Origin: SZUA-442 sp035461905
GTDB taxonomy: Bacteria > Actinomycetota > Acidimicrobiia > Spongiisociales > UBA5794
Assembly (NCBI GenBank): GCA_035461905.1
Contig: DATHUV010000137.1
Span: 29,736 to 93,735 of the forward strand
Length of the DNA: 64,000 bases
Reading direction: 5' to 3'
Below the pieces are notes generated by a model, which searched no databases, had not been told where the DNA came from, and saw nothing but the letters and a program-made list of their open reading frames with translations. Each line of letters begins with the position of its first letter. The first letter of the stretch is position 1. The position numbers and the translations under genes were made by a program. Positions 51,306 to 60,389 of the stretch are shown here, one piece after another.

Positions 51306-53006
51306 GTGCGCTGGTCCCAAGCCTTCATACCCACGCTCCGTGAGGACCCCACCGATGCAGAGGCCGTCAGCCACAAGCTGCTGGTGCGTGGCGGCTACAT
51401 CCGTCAGCTGATGTCGGGTGTGTACTCCATGCTCCCGTTGGGTCAGCGTGTCCGCGAAAAGGTGATGGCGATCATCCGCGAGGAGATGAACGCGATCGGT
51501 GGACAGGAGTTCCTCCTCCCTCAGCTCCATCCGCGCGACATCTGGGATCGGACTGGCCGGATCGAAACGATGGCGGACATCCTGATGACGTTCGACGACA
51601 ACAAGGGTTCGCCGGTCGTCCTCGGTCCGACGCACGAGGAGATCTTCGCCACGGTCTCTACGGAGCTCGACTCATATCGCCAGCTTCCCCAGCTGTGGTA
51701 CCACATCCAGACCAAGTTCCGTGACGAGCCGAGACCCAAGAGCGGGCTTCTGCGTGTCAGGGAGTTCACGATGAAGGACTCGTACTCCTTCGACATCGAC
51801 GAGGCGGGCCTCGACGCGCAATTCGACAGACACTTCGAGGCATACCTCCGCATCTTCACCCGCCTTGGGATGGATGCCGTTGCCGTGCGTGCCTCCTCAG
51901 GTGCGATGGGTGGGAAGGAGTCGGTCGAGTTCATGGTGGCGAGCGAGGTAGGCGAGGATCTCGTCGCGCACTGCGTCGCATGTGGGTACGCGGCGAATGT
52001 CGAGACGGCGACCTCGGCCGTCGACCCTGTCGAGGATCCGGTAGGGGACGAGCCGACGGAGCGGTTCCCGACTCCCGGGGTCCGAACCATCGCCGACCTC
52101 GCGGCGTTCGAGGGCGGAGCGGAGCCAGATCGCCAGATCAAGACCCTCGTCTACATGCTCGACGGAACGCCGACGCTCGTCCTCATGCGGGGGGATCACG
52201 CGCTCCAGGAACAGAAGTTGTCCGACCAGACCCGCTCGATCGACGTACGTCCCGCCCGTGCCGAGGAGATCATTGCCCTCCTCGGCGCCGACGCGGGAAG
52301 CCTCGGAGCAGTGGGCGTCGAAGGTATCCGGATCGTCGCCGATCGTGTGCTCGAGGGCAGGAGGTCCATGACCACCGGCGCCAACGAGAACGACGTCCAT
52401 GTCAGGAACGTCGACGTGGCGAGGGACATCGCTGTCGAGGCCTTCCTCGACCTCAGGGCTGTCGTCGACGGCGACGCGTGTCCCGAGTGCCTCGCACCGT
52501 TGTCAGTGTTCAAGGCGATCGAGGTCGGTCACATCTTCAAGCTCGGCACCTTCTATGCGGAACCGCTCGGTATGAAGGTCCCGGACGCAGAAGGGCGGAT
52601 GGTTCCCGTCGTCATGGGTTCCTACGGGATCGGCGTCGAGCGGAACATGGCGGTCTCCATCGAGGTGAACCACGACGAGCGTGGCATCGTATGGCCGATC
52701 AGCATTGCTCCCTTCCAGGTCGTGATCACCGTGCTGCGCCCGGACGAGGACCTGCCCGCGGCGACATCGACTGCCCTGTACACGGAACTGGTGGCATCGG
52801 GTGTCGAGGTCCTCCTCGACGATCGGGACGAGAGACCCGGTGTCAAGTTCAACGACGCCGAGCTGATCGGGATCCCATTCCGCATCACCGTTGGCCCGCG
52901 TGGGCTCGAGCGGGGTGTCGTCGAGCTCGTCGAGCGTGCCTCGGGAGCGTCGCGGGAGATCGCCGTGGATGCTGTCGTCGAAGAGATCCGGTCCCTGGTC
53001 GGCTGA
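51306..53006 (+). CDS. proS: Prolyl-tRNA synthetase (bacterial type, with editing insert)
   Basis: 566 residues. Class II core: motif 1 near YSMLPLGQRVREKVMAIIREEM, motif 2 FRDEPRPKSGLLRVREFTMKDSYSF, motif 3 GSYGIGVERNMA. Between motifs 2 and 3 lies a YbaK-like editing insert (about 225-385) and the C-terminal anticodon-binding domain (APFQVVITVLRP). GGGAG lies 7-8 nt before the GTG start. TAACCT (51267-51272) is a probable -10. Confidence 0.96.
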   Translation: MRWSQAFIPTLREDPTDAEAVSHKLLVRGGYIRQLMSGVYSMLPLGQRVREKVMAIIREEMNAIGGQEFLLPQLHPRDIWDRTGRIETMADILMTFDDNKGSPVVLGPTHEEIFATVSTELDSYRQLPQLWYHIQTKFRDEPRPKSGLLRVREFTMKDSYSFDIDEAGLDAQFDRHFEAYLRIFTRLGMDAVAVRASSGAMGGKESVEFMVASEVGEDLVAHCVACGYAANVETATSAVDPVEDPVGDEPTERFPTPGVRTIADLAAFEGGAEPDRQIKTLVYMLDGTPTLVLMRGDHALQEQKLSDQTRSIDVRPARAEEIIALLGADAGSLGAVGVEGIRIVADRVLEGRRSMTTGANENDVHVRNVDVARDIAVEAFLDLRAVVDGDACPECLAPLSVFKAIEVGHIFKLGTFYAEPLGMKVPDAEGRMVPVVMGSYGIGVERNMAVSIEVNHDERGIVWPISIAPFQVVITVLRPDEDLPAATSTALYTELVASGVEVLLDDRDERPGVKFNDAELIGIPFRITVGPRGLERGVVELVERASGASREIAVDAVVEEIRSLVG

Positions 53007-53053
53007 GCACACCTTTCGGTCCACCCAAGAGCATCGCCAACTCGTCGAGCTGA

Positions 53054-53116
53054 TATACTCCTCGTTGGACGAACCGAGATCTCTGCCGAGGTGGGCCGTG
53101 GCCCGCCTCTTTCTTT
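53054..53116 (+). terminator. Promoter and intrinsic terminator in the rimP-nusA-infB leader
   Basis: TATACT (53054-53059) is a strong -10 candidate. About 25 nt past the predicted transcription start, GAGGTGGGC (53088-53096) pairs with GCCCGCCTC (53101-53109) around CGTG, with one G-U pair, followed by TTTCTTT (53110-53116). This is a complete intrinsic terminator. It can end proS transcription, and it also lies downstream of the -10, so it may attenuate the rimP-nusA operon. Confidence 0.7.
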
Positions 53117-53147
53117 GAGCAGGTTTCTCAGGTGGCACAAGAGGAGA

Positions 53148-53627
53148 ATGTTGAGCGTCGTAGACCGCCTATGGGACCGCATCGGTCCGTATGTCGCTGC
53201 AGAGGACGTCGAACTCGACGATGTCGAGGTCCTCGGTGGCGGACAGATCGTGCGCGTCACCGTTGACGCTGACGATCCGCTCGGCGTCGATCGGATCGCA
53301 GAGCTCTCGCGCGGGATCAGCCGCATCATCGACGAGGAGGACCCGATCCCCACGTCCTACACGCTCGAGGTCTCCTCGCCCGGTCTCGAACGCAGGCTCC
53401 GTCGACCTCGGCATTACGAGAAGTCGATAGGCAAGCAGATCAGGGTCAAGACCCTCTCGGCAGTGGAAGGGGAGAAGACCCACACCGGAAACCTCACAGC
53501 AGCCGACGACGATGGGTTCACGATCGACGTCGACGGCCTGGAACGGACCCTCGCATATGCGCAGGTTGCGTCTGCTCGGACGGTGTTCGAGTGGGAAACG
53601 TCGACACGCCCCGGGAAGAGCTCGTAG
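53148..53627 (+). CDS. rimP: Ribosome maturation factor RimP
   Basis: 159 residues. VVDRLWDRIGPYVAAEDVELDDVEVLGGG, VDADDPLGVDRIAELSRGISRIIDEEDPIPTSYTLEVSSPGLERRLRRPRHY is RimP. Needed for 30S maturation. The start is uncertain: ATG 53148 is only 1 nt past GAGGAGA, and the next codon, TTG 53151, has better spacing. The frame stays open upstream, but that part lies in the terminator. First gene of rimP-nusA-infB-rbfA. Confidence 0.92.
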   Translation: MLSVVDRLWDRIGPYVAAEDVELDDVEVLGGGQIVRVTVDADDPLGVDRIAELSRGISRIIDEEDPIPTSYTLEVSSPGLERRLRRPRHYEKSIGKQIRVKTLSAVEGEKTHTGNLTAADDDGFTIDVDGLERTLAYAQVASARTVFEWETSTRPGKSS

Positions 53628-53636
53628 GGAGACACC

Positions 53637-54893
53637 ATGGACTACAACCTGATGGATGCGCTGGAACTGCTCGAACGCGAAAAGGGCGTGCCACGCGACA
53701 CCATTCTCGAGGCGCTGGCGAACGCGCTGGTGTCGGCCTACAAGCGGACTCCCGGTGCGGCCGAGGAGGCGAGGGTCACGATCGACGCGGACACAGGCGA
53801 GATCAAGGTGTACGGCCAGGAACTCGATGAGGACGGCAACGTCACCGATGAGTGGGAGGACACGCCGGAGGACTTCGGCCGTATCGCCGCCCAGACCGCG
53901 AAGCAGGTCATCATCCAGCGACTCCGGGACGCAAAGCGCGAGCAGGTCTTCGACCTGTACGACGGTCGTGAAGGCGATCTGATCACGGGCATCATCCAAC
54001 AGTCCGACCACCGCTATTCGATCGTCGATCTCGGAGATGCCGAAGCGATCCTCCCCGGGTCGGAGAAGATCCCGTATGAACGACTCGAGCGGGGCAACCG
54101 CGTCAAGGCGTGGATCCTCGAGGTGCGCGGCGAGGGCAAGGGACCCCAGATCGTCCTGTCACGCAGCCATCCGGAGTTCATCAGGGCACTCTTCGAGCTC
54201 GAGGTCCCCGAGTTGGTCGACGGGGACATCGAGATCAAGGCCATTGCGAGGGAAGCGGGCCACCGCACGAAGATCGCCGTCATGTCGCACGACCCGAACG
54301 TCGATCCTGTGGGGGCCTGCGTCGGCGCTCGCGGTTCACGCGTCCGCCAGGTCGTGAACGAGCTCAAGGGCGAGAAGGTCGACATCGTCGAGTGGAACGA
54401 CGACTCGCGGGCATTCATCGCCGAGGCGCTGAGTCCGGCCCGGGTCCAGGACGTCCAGATCGACGAGGACGAGGGCACCGCGACCGTGACGGTGCCTGAC
54501 CATCAGCTCTCGCTCGCCATCGGCAAGGAGGGGCAGAACGCCCGCCTCGCAGCGAGGCTGTCCGGATACCGCATCGACATCCGCTCGGAATCCCAGGCAC
54601 TCGGCATCGAGGTCGAGGATGACGATGCGGACGAGGTTGAGTTCGAGACGGTCGAAGAGGGCGACGGAGCTGATCGCTCCGAGGTTTCCTCCCCGGCGGT
54701 CGACGCCGACGCATCCGTCGACGCGAGTGGTGACGAGGTGACCCCCGAGACAGAAGGCGCTGAGGCAGGGGACGCCGGGACAGACGAAGCCGAGGCGACC
54801 GAGAAGAGTTTGAGTTCGGTGGAGGGCGAGTCGGGCGAAGATGCCGAACCCGCCGCATCGGACACCGAGGAGGCGCCCCCTGAGGATCAGTGA
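53637..54893 (+). CDS. nusA: Transcription termination/antitermination protein NusA
   Basis: 418 residues. The N-terminal RNAP-binding domain (MDALELLEREKGVPRDTILEALANALVSAYKR), an S1 domain (about 120-190), then two KH domains with VGACVGARGSRVRQVVNELKGEKVDIV and LAIGKEGQNARLAARLSGYRID. The last 90 residues are a Glu/Asp/Ala-rich tail. Pauses, terminates or antiterminates transcription. The terminator in its own leader would allow feedback. ylxR, usual between nusA and infB, is absent. Confidence 0.96.
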   Translation: MDYNLMDALELLEREKGVPRDTILEALANALVSAYKRTPGAAEEARVTIDADTGEIKVYGQELDEDGNVTDEWEDTPEDFGRIAAQTAKQVIIQRLRDAKREQVFDLYDGREGDLITGIIQQSDHRYSIVDLGDAEAILPGSEKIPYERLERGNRVKAWILEVRGEGKGPQIVLSRSHPEFIRALFELEVPELVDGDIEIKAIAREAGHRTKIAVMSHDPNVDPVGACVGARGSRVRQVVNELKGEKVDIVEWNDDSRAFIAEALSPARVQDVQIDEDEGTATVTVPDHQLSLAIGKEGQNARLAARLSGYRIDIRSESQALGIEVEDDDADEVEFETVEEGDGADRSEVSSPAVDADASVDASGDEVTPETEGAEAGDAGTDEAEATEKSLSSVEGESGEDAEPAASDTEEAPPEDQ

Positions 54894-54923
54894 TCGGGCG
54901 CCGTTGTTGGCACGGAGGTGAGC

Positions 54924-57038
54924 GTGGCGAAGGTACGCGTATACGAACTGGCACGGGATCTTGGACAGGACTCCAAGGACGTGCTTGAGCGCGCCCGGGA
55001 GCTCGGCATCGAGGTGAAGACCGCTTCCTCCGGACTCGACGAGGATTCGGCCGACCTCGTTCGCACGTCGTTCGGGGAGGCCAAGGGCACGACCGCAGCA
55101 CCGGAGGAGACGGCCGAACCCGTCGCCGCTCCACCGACCGCGGCAGCGACCGCAGAACCCGAACCAGAGCCAGCACCAGAACCGGCAGTCGACGAGGACC
55201 TCGAGGCCGACGTAGACGAGCCCTCTGCGGAGCCGGCGGAGTCCGCCGCGCCCGATGAGGAGGAAGAGGAGCGGGTTCTCCTCGTCGAGCCAGGCATCAC
55301 GGTGCACGAGCTGGCACGGATGATCAAGACCCGGACCGCCGAGATCGTCCAGACCCTCATGTTCATGGGCGAGATGGTGCCCGGCGGCGGCGAGATCCCG
55401 GTAGGTGCCTTCGAGCGCCTCGGACAGGAACTCGGCTGGGAGTTCCTCGTCGCTGAGTCCGACGTCGTGGAGGAGGACGAGGTTCGTCAACGACACCTCA
55501 TCGCCTACGAGGACGATCCGGACAGCCTCGTCACGCGCCCCCCGGTTGTGACCGTCATGGGCCACGTCGACCATGGAAAGACCCAGCTGCTCGACACGAT
55601 CCGGAGCGCGAACGTCGTCGAAGGTGAGGCCGGGCGCATCACGCAACACATCGGCGCGTACCAGGTTGCCCACGGAGGGTCGCTCATCACCTTCATCGAC
55701 ACGCCGGGTCACGAGGCATTCACCGCGCTCCGTGCACGCGGCGCGGACGTCACGGACATTGCGATCATCGTCGTGGCCGCAGACGACTCGGTCATGCCCC
55801 AGACCGTTGAGGCGATCAACCACGCAAAGGCTGCGGACGTCCCCATCATCATCGCGATCAACAAGATGGACCTCGAAGCGGCAGATCCCCACACGGTGCG
55901 CGCTGCGCTCACCCAGCACGGCATCGTCGTGGAGGACCTCGGAGGCGATGTTCCCGCGATTGAGATCTCCGCACTCAAGGGAACCAACATCGAGGATCTC
56001 CTGGAAATGATCACACTCGTCGCGGAGGTCGAGGAACTGACCGCGAACCCGAAGGCGCCGGCGATCGGTACCGTCATCGAGGCGCAGTTGGAGGTCGGCC
56101 GAGGGCCCGTTGCGAGCCTGATCGTCCAGCGCGGAACGCTCAAGACAGGCGACGCACTCGTTGCAGGACCCGTAGCCGGTCGGGTCCGTGCGATGTTCGA
56201 CCATGCCGGCGGCCAGATCAAGGTCGCGCCACCGTCCACCCCCGTCGTGGTGATGGGGTGGGATGACATCCCGACAGCGGGCGACATGTTCGAGGTAGCG
56301 AAGGACGAGCGGACCGCCCGGAAGATGGCCGAGGCGAAGGTCGATGAGATCCGTGCCCACGATCTCGTTGTTCCGAGTGCCACGGACCGCCTTGGCATGC
56401 TGATCGAGCAGATTCGCACCCAGGACTATTCCGAACTGCGCATCATCGTCAAGACCGACGCTCACGGATCGCTCGAGGCGATCAAGGACTCCGTTGGCAA
56501 GATCAGCAGGGACGACGGTTACGTATCGATCGTCCATTCGGGAGTGGGTGGCATCACCGCGAACGATGTCGCGCTCGCCGAGGCATCCGGGGCGATCATC
56601 TACGGTTTCAACGCACGGCCCGATGCCTCGGCACGGGCCGCTGCAAAGGAAACGGCGATCGATATCCGGACATTCTCGATCATCTACGAGCTCCTCGACG
56701 ATGTCGAGTCACTCCTCGTCGGCGAGTTGAGTCCCGAGGAGGTCGAGAACTTCCTCGGCGTCGCGGAGGTGCGGCAGGTATTCCGCGCACCGAGGGTGGG
56801 AACGGTTGCGGGCTCCTATGTCACGGAGGGATCGATCAACCGGAACGCTCGAGCCCGGCTCGTGCGCGACGGTGTCGTCGTGTACGACGGGAGGATCGTC
56901 TCGTTGCGCAGATTCAAGGATGACGTTCCGACCGTCGCAACGGGGTACGAATGCGGTATCGGGCTCGCGAACTTCCGGGACATCAAGGAAGGCGACACGA
57001 TCGAGTCGTACGAGGTTCGTGAGATCGCTCGCACCTGA
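54924..57038 (+). CDS. infB: Translation initiation factor IF-2
   Basis: 704 residues, shorter than in mycobacteria because the Gly/Arg-rich middle is reduced to an Ala/Glu/Pro stretch (residues 55-120). There are two IF2_N modules (1-50 and about 115-180). The GTPase has GHVDHGKTQLLD, DTPGHEAFTALRARG, INKMDLEAA and SALKGTNIEDL. Domains II-IV follow. GTG 54924 (VAKVRVYELARDLG) is preferred over GTG 54918 because GGAGGTGA is better placed for it and the family starts MAKVRVYEL. Confidence 0.95.
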   Translation: MAKVRVYELARDLGQDSKDVLERARELGIEVKTASSGLDEDSADLVRTSFGEAKGTTAAPEETAEPVAAPPTAAATAEPEPEPAPEPAVDEDLEADVDEPSAEPAESAAPDEEEEERVLLVEPGITVHELARMIKTRTAEIVQTLMFMGEMVPGGGEIPVGAFERLGQELGWEFLVAESDVVEEDEVRQRHLIAYEDDPDSLVTRPPVVTVMGHVDHGKTQLLDTIRSANVVEGEAGRITQHIGAYQVAHGGSLITFIDTPGHEAFTALRARGADVTDIAIIVVAADDSVMPQTVEAINHAKAADVPIIIAINKMDLEAADPHTVRAALTQHGIVVEDLGGDVPAIEISALKGTNIEDLLEMITLVAEVEELTANPKAPAIGTVIEAQLEVGRGPVASLIVQRGTLKTGDALVAGPVAGRVRAMFDHAGGQIKVAPPSTPVVVMGWDDIPTAGDMFEVAKDERTARKMAEAKVDEIRAHDLVVPSATDRLGMLIEQIRTQDYSELRIIVKTDAHGSLEAIKDSVGKISRDDGYVSIVHSGVGGITANDVALAEASGAIIYGFNARPDASARAAAKETAIDIRTFSIIYELLDDVESLLVGELSPEEVENFLGVAEVRQVFRAPRVGTVAGSYVTEGSINRNARARLVRDGVVVYDGRIVSLRRFKDDVPTVATGYECGIGLANFRDIKEGDTIESYEVREIART

Positions 57039-57059
57039 TCGCCAGGCATCGGAGGGATC

Positions 57060-57470
57060 ATGGCACGCCAGCAGAGCGCACGGATGCGCAAGGTCAATGA
57101 GCTCGTTCGCGAGGTCGTGGCCGATGCAGTTCAGGACCTCAAGGATCCCCGCGTAGGATTCCTCACGATCACGGGCGCTGAGACGAGTCCCGACCTTCGC
57201 CACGCCATCGTGTACTACTCGGTGCTCGGCACTGACGAAGAGAAGGCGGACGCCGCGGTCGCACTCACGAAGGCGAGCCCGAGGATCCAGGGCGCCGTGG
57301 GGGACCAGACTCGGCTGAGGTACACACCGAAGCTCGAGTTCCGGGTCGATACGTCGATCGACCGTGGCCTGCGCATCAGTCAGCTGCTTGCGGAGCTCGC
57401 AGAGGAGTCGATTGATGCGCCAGCTGAGCGAGAAGACGACGCGCAAGCGGAGGAGCCTGATGCATCCTGA
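57060..57470 (+). CDS. rbfA: Ribosome-binding factor A
   Basis: 136 residues. RMRKVNELVREVVADAVQDLKDPRVGFLTITGAETSPDLRHAIVYYSVLG is the KH-like fold of RbfA, followed by an acidic tail. Helps mature the 16S 5' end at low temperature. GGAGGGATC precedes the ATG. The stop lies inside the start of nrnA (11-nt overlap). Confidence 0.94.
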   Translation: MARQQSARMRKVNELVREVVADAVQDLKDPRVGFLTITGAETSPDLRHAIVYYSVLGTDEEKADAAVALTKASPRIQGAVGDQTRLRYTPKLEFRVDTSIDRGLRISQLLAELAEESIDAPAEREDDAQAEEPDAS

Positions 57471-58428
57471 CCTCGACCGTGCGATCGACTCGGCTGCGAC
57501 CCTTCTCGACGCCGGCAACAGGATCGGTGTCGTGGGTCACGTCGGGCCGGACGGTGACGCGCTCGGGTCGATGCTCGCCCTCACGCTCTCTGCCGCGGCC
57601 ACGGGACGATCGGCGTTTGCGTCGTTCGACAACCCGTTCGTCGTTCCCGACGAGATGCGATTCCTCGACACGTCGACCCTCGTCGCGCCGGAGACCTTCC
57701 CGGCGGACCTCGATGTCGCCGTCGCCGTCGACACCTCCGTGCGATCGCGGGTCGGTGGCCTCGCGGACAGGATGGAGTCTGCATCGCACCTGCTCGTGAT
57801 CGATCACCACATCTCGGATGGGCAGTGGGGAGACCTGATCGTGCTCGATCCCACCGCGGGGTCGACGGCCGAGCTCGTGTACGAGGTTCTCGTGCGCCTC
57901 GGATGGCCGATCTCCCCCGGCGTTGCCGCGGCGATCTACACCGGCATCGTCACCGACACGGGGCGATTCCAGTACTCGTCGACGTCGCCTCGAACACACG
58001 AGATCGCAGCACAGCTCCTCAGGGCCGGCGTGGAGCCCGACGAGATCGGCCAACGATTGTTCGAGGAGGCACCGTTCGGTTATTACGCAGTCGCCTCCCG
58101 CGTGCTCGAGCGTGCCGTCCTCGATGTCGACCACCGTTTCGTCTGGTCCCTCATGACCATCGAGGATCTCGGAGTGGGCGGGCTTGCGTACCACCAGACA
58201 GACCCCTTGATCGACCTCGTGCGCATGGCGCGTGAAACGGACGTCGCACTCCTCCTCAAGGAACAGACCCCGGGTGTCTACAAGGGATCGCTTCGCTCAC
58301 GTGGACGTGTGGACGTCGCTGGGATCGCGAGGTCGTTCGGTGGCGGTGGGCACCACAACGCCTCGGGATTCACATCGAGCGACCCGATCGAGACGATCGT
58401 GGAACTCGTGGTGGCCCAGCTCCCGTGA
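57460..58428 (+). CDS. nrnA: DHH/DHHA1 phosphoesterase, NrnA family
   Basis: 322 residues. DHH motifs: GHVGPDGDALGSMLAL, VAVDTS and VIDHHISDGQWGD. The DHHA1 end has RSFGGGGHHNASGF. Family members degrade nanoRNA and dephosphorylate pAp; the Rv2837c homologue also hydrolyses cyclic dinucleotides. The ATG at 57460 has GGAGGAGCCTG directly upstream. Coupled to truB by GTGA. Confidence 0.92.
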   Translation: MHPDLDRAIDSAATLLDAGNRIGVVGHVGPDGDALGSMLALTLSAAATGRSAFASFDNPFVVPDEMRFLDTSTLVAPETFPADLDVAVAVDTSVRSRVGGLADRMESASHLLVIDHHISDGQWGDLIVLDPTAGSTAELVYEVLVRLGWPISPGVAAAIYTGIVTDTGRFQYSSTSPRTHEIAAQLLRAGVEPDEIGQRLFEEAPFGYYAVASRVLERAVLDVDHRFVWSLMTIEDLGVGGLAYHQTDPLIDLVRMARETDVALLLKEQTPGVYKGSLRSRGRVDVAGIARSFGGGGHHNASGFTSSDPIETIVELVVAQLP

Positions 58429-59336
58429 CCGGCCCGGTACCGCCAGGCTTCGTCCTCGTCGACAAGGAACAGGGGTGGACCTCCCACGACGTCGTCGCGA
58501 AGGTGAGGCGACTCCTCGGAGGGAAGGTAGGCCATGCGGGAACCCTCGATCCGATGGCGACGGGGCTCCTGATCCTTGGCATCGGTCGCGCAACGAAACT
58601 GCTTCGATTCGTCCAAGCGAACGAGAAGGAGTACGTCGCGACAGCCCAGCTCGGGGTCGCGACGGACTCACTCGATGCTGACGGTGCGATCATTTCGCGT
58701 GAGCCACTCCCCGCCGATCATGACCAGATCGTGTCCGCCATGGAACGCTTCGTCGGCACCATCGTCCAGGTTCCTCCCATGGTCTCGGCCCGCAGGGTCG
58801 AGGGAAAGCGCCTCTACGAACTCGCCAGGGAGGGCAGGGTCGTCGAACGCGAGGCCCGTCCGGTCACGATCCACAGGCTCGAGCTACTCGAGGTCGCACC
58901 GAGCGACTATCCAGAGATCACCTTCCGGGTGGTCTGCTCGACGGGAACGTACGTGCGAACGCTCGCCGACGACATCGCACGCTCGCTCGGCGGACGAGCG
59001 CACCTCACCGCGCTTCGGCGCACCCGCAATGGCTCGATGCTCATCGAGAACGCCACACCGGTGGCAGGCATTGTCGCGGCCATTGCCGAGGGTACGATCG
59101 ACCCCATGGCCATCGAACGCATGATTGTCAACCCATGGGATGCCCTCGCATTCATGCCGGACATCATCGTCGACGACACCGTCGCGTTTCGTGTCCGCAA
59201 TGGTCGATCGGTCCCGCTCGATGACGAGACGATCGCCGAGGGCGCGATGGTGCGGATCGGGTCCGGGGACGGCCGTCTCGTTGCCGTGTACCGGCGAGAA
59301 CGTGGTGCGCTGGTGCCAGAGGTCGTTCTCCCGTGA
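58425..59336 (+). CDS. truB: tRNA pseudouridine(55) synthase
   Basis: 303 residues. GFVLVDKEQGWTSHDVVAKVRRLLGGKVGHAGTLDPMATGLL holds the catalytic Asp (GTLDP). VPPMVSARRVEGKRLYELAREG, STGTYVRTLADDIARSLGGRAHLTALRRTRNG and a C-terminal PUA-like domain follow. Makes psi-55 in the T loop of tRNAs. It starts on GTGA from nrnA and ends on GTGA into ribF. Confidence 0.95.
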   Translation: MTGPVPPGFVLVDKEQGWTSHDVVAKVRRLLGGKVGHAGTLDPMATGLLILGIGRATKLLRFVQANEKEYVATAQLGVATDSLDADGAIISREPLPADHDQIVSAMERFVGTIVQVPPMVSARRVEGKRLYELAREGRVVEREARPVTIHRLELLEVAPSDYPEITFRVVCSTGTYVRTLADDIARSLGGRAHLTALRRTRNGSMLIENATPVAGIVAAIAEGTIDPMAIERMIVNPWDALAFMPDIIVDDTVAFRVRNGRSVPLDDETIAEGAMVRIGSGDGRLVAVYRRERGALVPEVVLP

Positions 59337-60256
59337 GGATTCTCACGGGTAGCCCTGAGACATGGGACGCCGCAGGCATGGCCCACGCGGTGGCGATCGG
59401 TGTGTTCGACGGCTTCCATCGCGGCCACCGTGCCGTGTTCGAAACCCTGGCTCGTGCGTCCGATGGGCTGCCCCTGGTCGCCATGACCTTCTCCGATCAT
59501 CCGGACGCCGTGGTTGACGGTGGCCCACCTCCTCCGGCCCTCACGACGCTCGAACGTCGCATCGAGCTGTTCGACGATGCAGGGATCTCGATCGCGGCGA
59601 TCATCGATTTCGACCACGACACGATGCAGCTTTCCCCTGATCGGTTCGTACAGAGATACCTTGTCGGCGGCCTGAATGCCGGCGTCGTGGCCGTCGGAGA
59701 CGGGTTCCGATTCGGTCACGGAGCGCGTGGCACGGTCGACACCCTGAGGTTGCTCGGACTCGACCACGGCTTCACGATTCTCGCCACGCCCATCGTGACC
59801 ATCCACGGTACCGAGGTTCGGTCTTCGACGATCCGCGCCGCGATTGCCTCGGGAGGCGTCGAGCTCGCTGCCAGGATGCTCGGGCGGCCGTTCGAGATAG
59901 ACGGAGAGGTCGTTCCCGGTGACGCTCGGGGCCGAACGATCGGGTTCCCGACCGCGAACGTGTCCATGCCGAGCGGCTTCGTGCGCCCGGCGGGGGGTGT
60001 GTACGCGGTTCGATGCACGGTCGAGGATGTCACCTACGCCGGCGTGTGCAACGTCGGGACGAGCCCCACGTTCGGAGGCGGATCCGAGAAGATCGAGGTG
60101 CACCTGCTCGACGTCGACATGGACCTCTACGGAAGAACCGTCCGCGTCGCATTCATCGACCGGATCCGCAACGAGCAGAGGTTCGCCACGGTCGACGCCC
60201 TCGTCGCCCAGATTTCGAACGACGTCGAACGTGCCAGGGTCACCCTGGAACAGTGA
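59333..60256 (+). CDS. ribF: Bifunctional riboflavin kinase/FMN adenylyltransferase
   Basis: 307 residues. The N-terminal adenylyltransferase has AIGVFDGFHRGHRAVF, and AVGDGFRFGHGARG; the C-terminal kinase has GDARGRTIGFPTANVSMP, GVYAVRC and CNVGTSPTFGG. Makes FMN and FAD. F420 and flavin genes in the window (cofGH, etfAB, fabI-linked metabolism) rely on related cofactors. End of the rimP-to-ribF operon; a GC-rich hairpin follows. Confidence 0.95.
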   Translation: MRILTGSPETWDAAGMAHAVAIGVFDGFHRGHRAVFETLARASDGLPLVAMTFSDHPDAVVDGGPPPPALTTLERRIELFDDAGISIAAIIDFDHDTMQLSPDRFVQRYLVGGLNAGVVAVGDGFRFGHGARGTVDTLRLLGLDHGFTILATPIVTIHGTEVRSSTIRAAIASGGVELAARMLGRPFEIDGEVVPGDARGRTIGFPTANVSMPSGFVRPAGGVYAVRCTVEDVTYAGVCNVGTSPTFGGGSEKIEVHLLDVDMDLYGRTVRVAFIDRIRNEQRFATVDALVAQISNDVERARVTLEQ

Positions 60257-60306
60257 CACCCCGTTCAGGTCGCGAGCGATGACCGGAAGGCGCTGGAGGG
60301 ACGTGG

Positions 60307-60328
60307 AAGGGGGGAGAACCGCCCCCTT
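60307..60328 (+). terminator. Stem-loop after ribF
   Basis: AAGGGGG (60307-60313) and CCCCCTT (60322-60328) form a perfect 7-bp stem with an 8-base loop, about 50 nt after the ribF stop. No T-run follows, so it would be a Rho-independent terminator only in the relaxed actinobacterial sense. Confidence 0.45.
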
Positions 60329-60368
60329 GTAGCGGTCGACGAATCCTGACAGAGTCGCACCATGCCGC

Positions 60369-60385
60369 ACTTCCCGAAGGGAAGT
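60369..60385 (+). promoter_or_regulatory. Hairpin enclosing the ribosome binding site of the hydrolase-like gene
   Basis: ACTTCCC (60369-60375), GAA, GGGAAGT (60379-60385): a perfect 7-bp stem with a 3-base loop. The 3' arm GGGAAG is the only Shine-Dalgarno-like sequence for the ATG at 60390, 4 nt past the stem. It would reduce translation unless opened, or the palindrome may be a protein-binding operator. Confidence 0.5.
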
Positions 60386-60389
60386 CGCC

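Noticed and set aside
54336..56537. A 733-codon minus-strand open frame opposite nusA and infB
   Set aside because: Antisense to two complete essential genes with all motifs. The translation shows no recognisable fold and has a repetitive Arg/Gly/Leu composition from codon bias.
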